A DNA stretch of 5,069 nucleotides from Gammaproteobacteria bacterium. GTDB lineage: Bacteria > Pseudomonadota > Gammaproteobacteria > Pseudomonadales > Pseudohongiellaceae. The notes under the pieces are model-generated. The model ran no database searches. It worked only from the letters and a program-made list of their open reading frames with translations, and was not told where the DNA came from. Position 1 is the stretch's first letter; each line of letters starts with the position of its first letter. The position numbers were made by a program, and so were the translations under genes. Below are positions 4,842 to 5,069 of the stretch, in pieces. The stretch spans positions 4,036 through 9,104 of the forward strand of contig JAESUV010000167.1 of assembly GCA_016762975.1 (NCBI GenBank), written 5' to 3'.

Positions 4842-5069
4842 TCATTCAAGCACGCAAGCTTCGGTGGTACCGAAATCCCTCAACAGAGTGACTTTAGGGT
4901 CCACCTGAAGCAAGGCATCTGCTGCCAGAGGGAATATCTCACCAGTTGACGATACTGTATGCTCACTTAACCGGCCGTCCTGAGTTACCAGAATGGGAAT
5001 ATTGAACTCTACTCCTGGATTGTTGGGCCAGCTAAAACTCACCCCCTCGTTGTTTCGCTCTTGCAACAG
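4842..5069 (-). CDS. Unrecognised protein, C-terminal end (partial)
   Basis: The minus-strand frame is open from the right edge to the TGA at 4842-4844, giving the last 75 codons of a gene that starts outside the window. A TTG at 5064-5066 is inside the open frame and is not a convincing start. The sequence is beta-rich: VSFSWPNNPG, then VEFNIPILVTQDGRL, then STGEIFPLAADALLQVDPKV and a single Cys four residues from the end. There is no anchor, membrane segment or known motif. I cannot assign a family. The convergent overlap-free gap of 5 bp to the upstream gene leaves no room for a hairpin terminator between them. Confidence 0.6.
   Translation of the reverse strand: MLQERNNEGVSFSWPNNPGVEFNIPILVTQDGRLSEHTVSSTGEIFPLAADALLQVDPKVTLLRDFGTTEACVLE

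Noticed and set aside
1..5069. CRISPR array, tRNA or rRNA genes
   Set aside because: No regularly spaced direct repeats, no tRNA cloverleaf with a TTCRA-type T-arm and no rRNA-like segments were seen on either strand.

Overview
The window looks like a proteobacterial chromosome segment, most likely from a gammaproteobacterium. The clues are an ALDH7-type aldehyde dehydrogenase end, a dienelactone-hydrolase-like lipoprotein, a PEP-CTERM (exosortase-sorted) protein behind a -24/-12 promoter, and strong Shine-Dalgarno sites. I cannot name the genus. The region is accessory in character. Intact genes for exported proteins alternate with at least three decaying gene remnants, and little of it is housekeeping sequence.

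Layout, left to right. (1) 1-198 (+) is the C-terminal end of an ALDH7-family aldehyde dehydrogenase that begins outside the window. (2) 199-462 holds no convincing gene, only a 12-bp palindrome and a short unassigned open stretch on the minus strand. (3) 463-1386 (-) is an intact secreted alpha/beta-hydrolase lipoprotein. Its ribosome binding site sits in the loop of a perfect 7-bp hairpin. (4) 1499-2043 (-) is the C-terminal third of a flavin monoamine oxidase, broken by one frameshift and one amber codon. It abuts (5) a 2049-2168 (-) remnant of the end of an IS91-family transposase. (6) 2258-2320 is a regulatory region with a sigma-54-type promoter, an inverted repeat and a strong ribosome binding site. 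It serves (7) 2321-3178 (+), an L-type (legume-lectin-fold) lectin with signal peptide and PEP-CTERM anchor. (8) 3202-3249 is a terminator hairpin that can serve both strands. (9) 3261-3711 (-) is a frameshifted remnant of a DUF7282-like protein. (10) 3898-4836 (+) is a likely two-gene unit coding for an exported SnoaL/NTF2-like protein and a small exported helical protein of unknown function. (11) 4842-5069 (-) is the C-terminal end of an unrecognised protein, convergent with the previous gene by only 5 bp.

How the genes relate. There is no single pathway. The shared theme is export: the lipoprotein hydrolase, PEP-CTERM lectin, SnoaL-like protein and helical protein all carry signal sequences. 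The most notable item is the lectin. It keeps every metal-ligand position of the legume lectin site at concanavalin A spacing and has a promoter of the class known to control PEP-CTERM genes, so it is a plausible regulated matrix or extracellular-polysaccharide lectin. The two pseudogene zones on either side of it suggest repeated insertion and decay at this locus.
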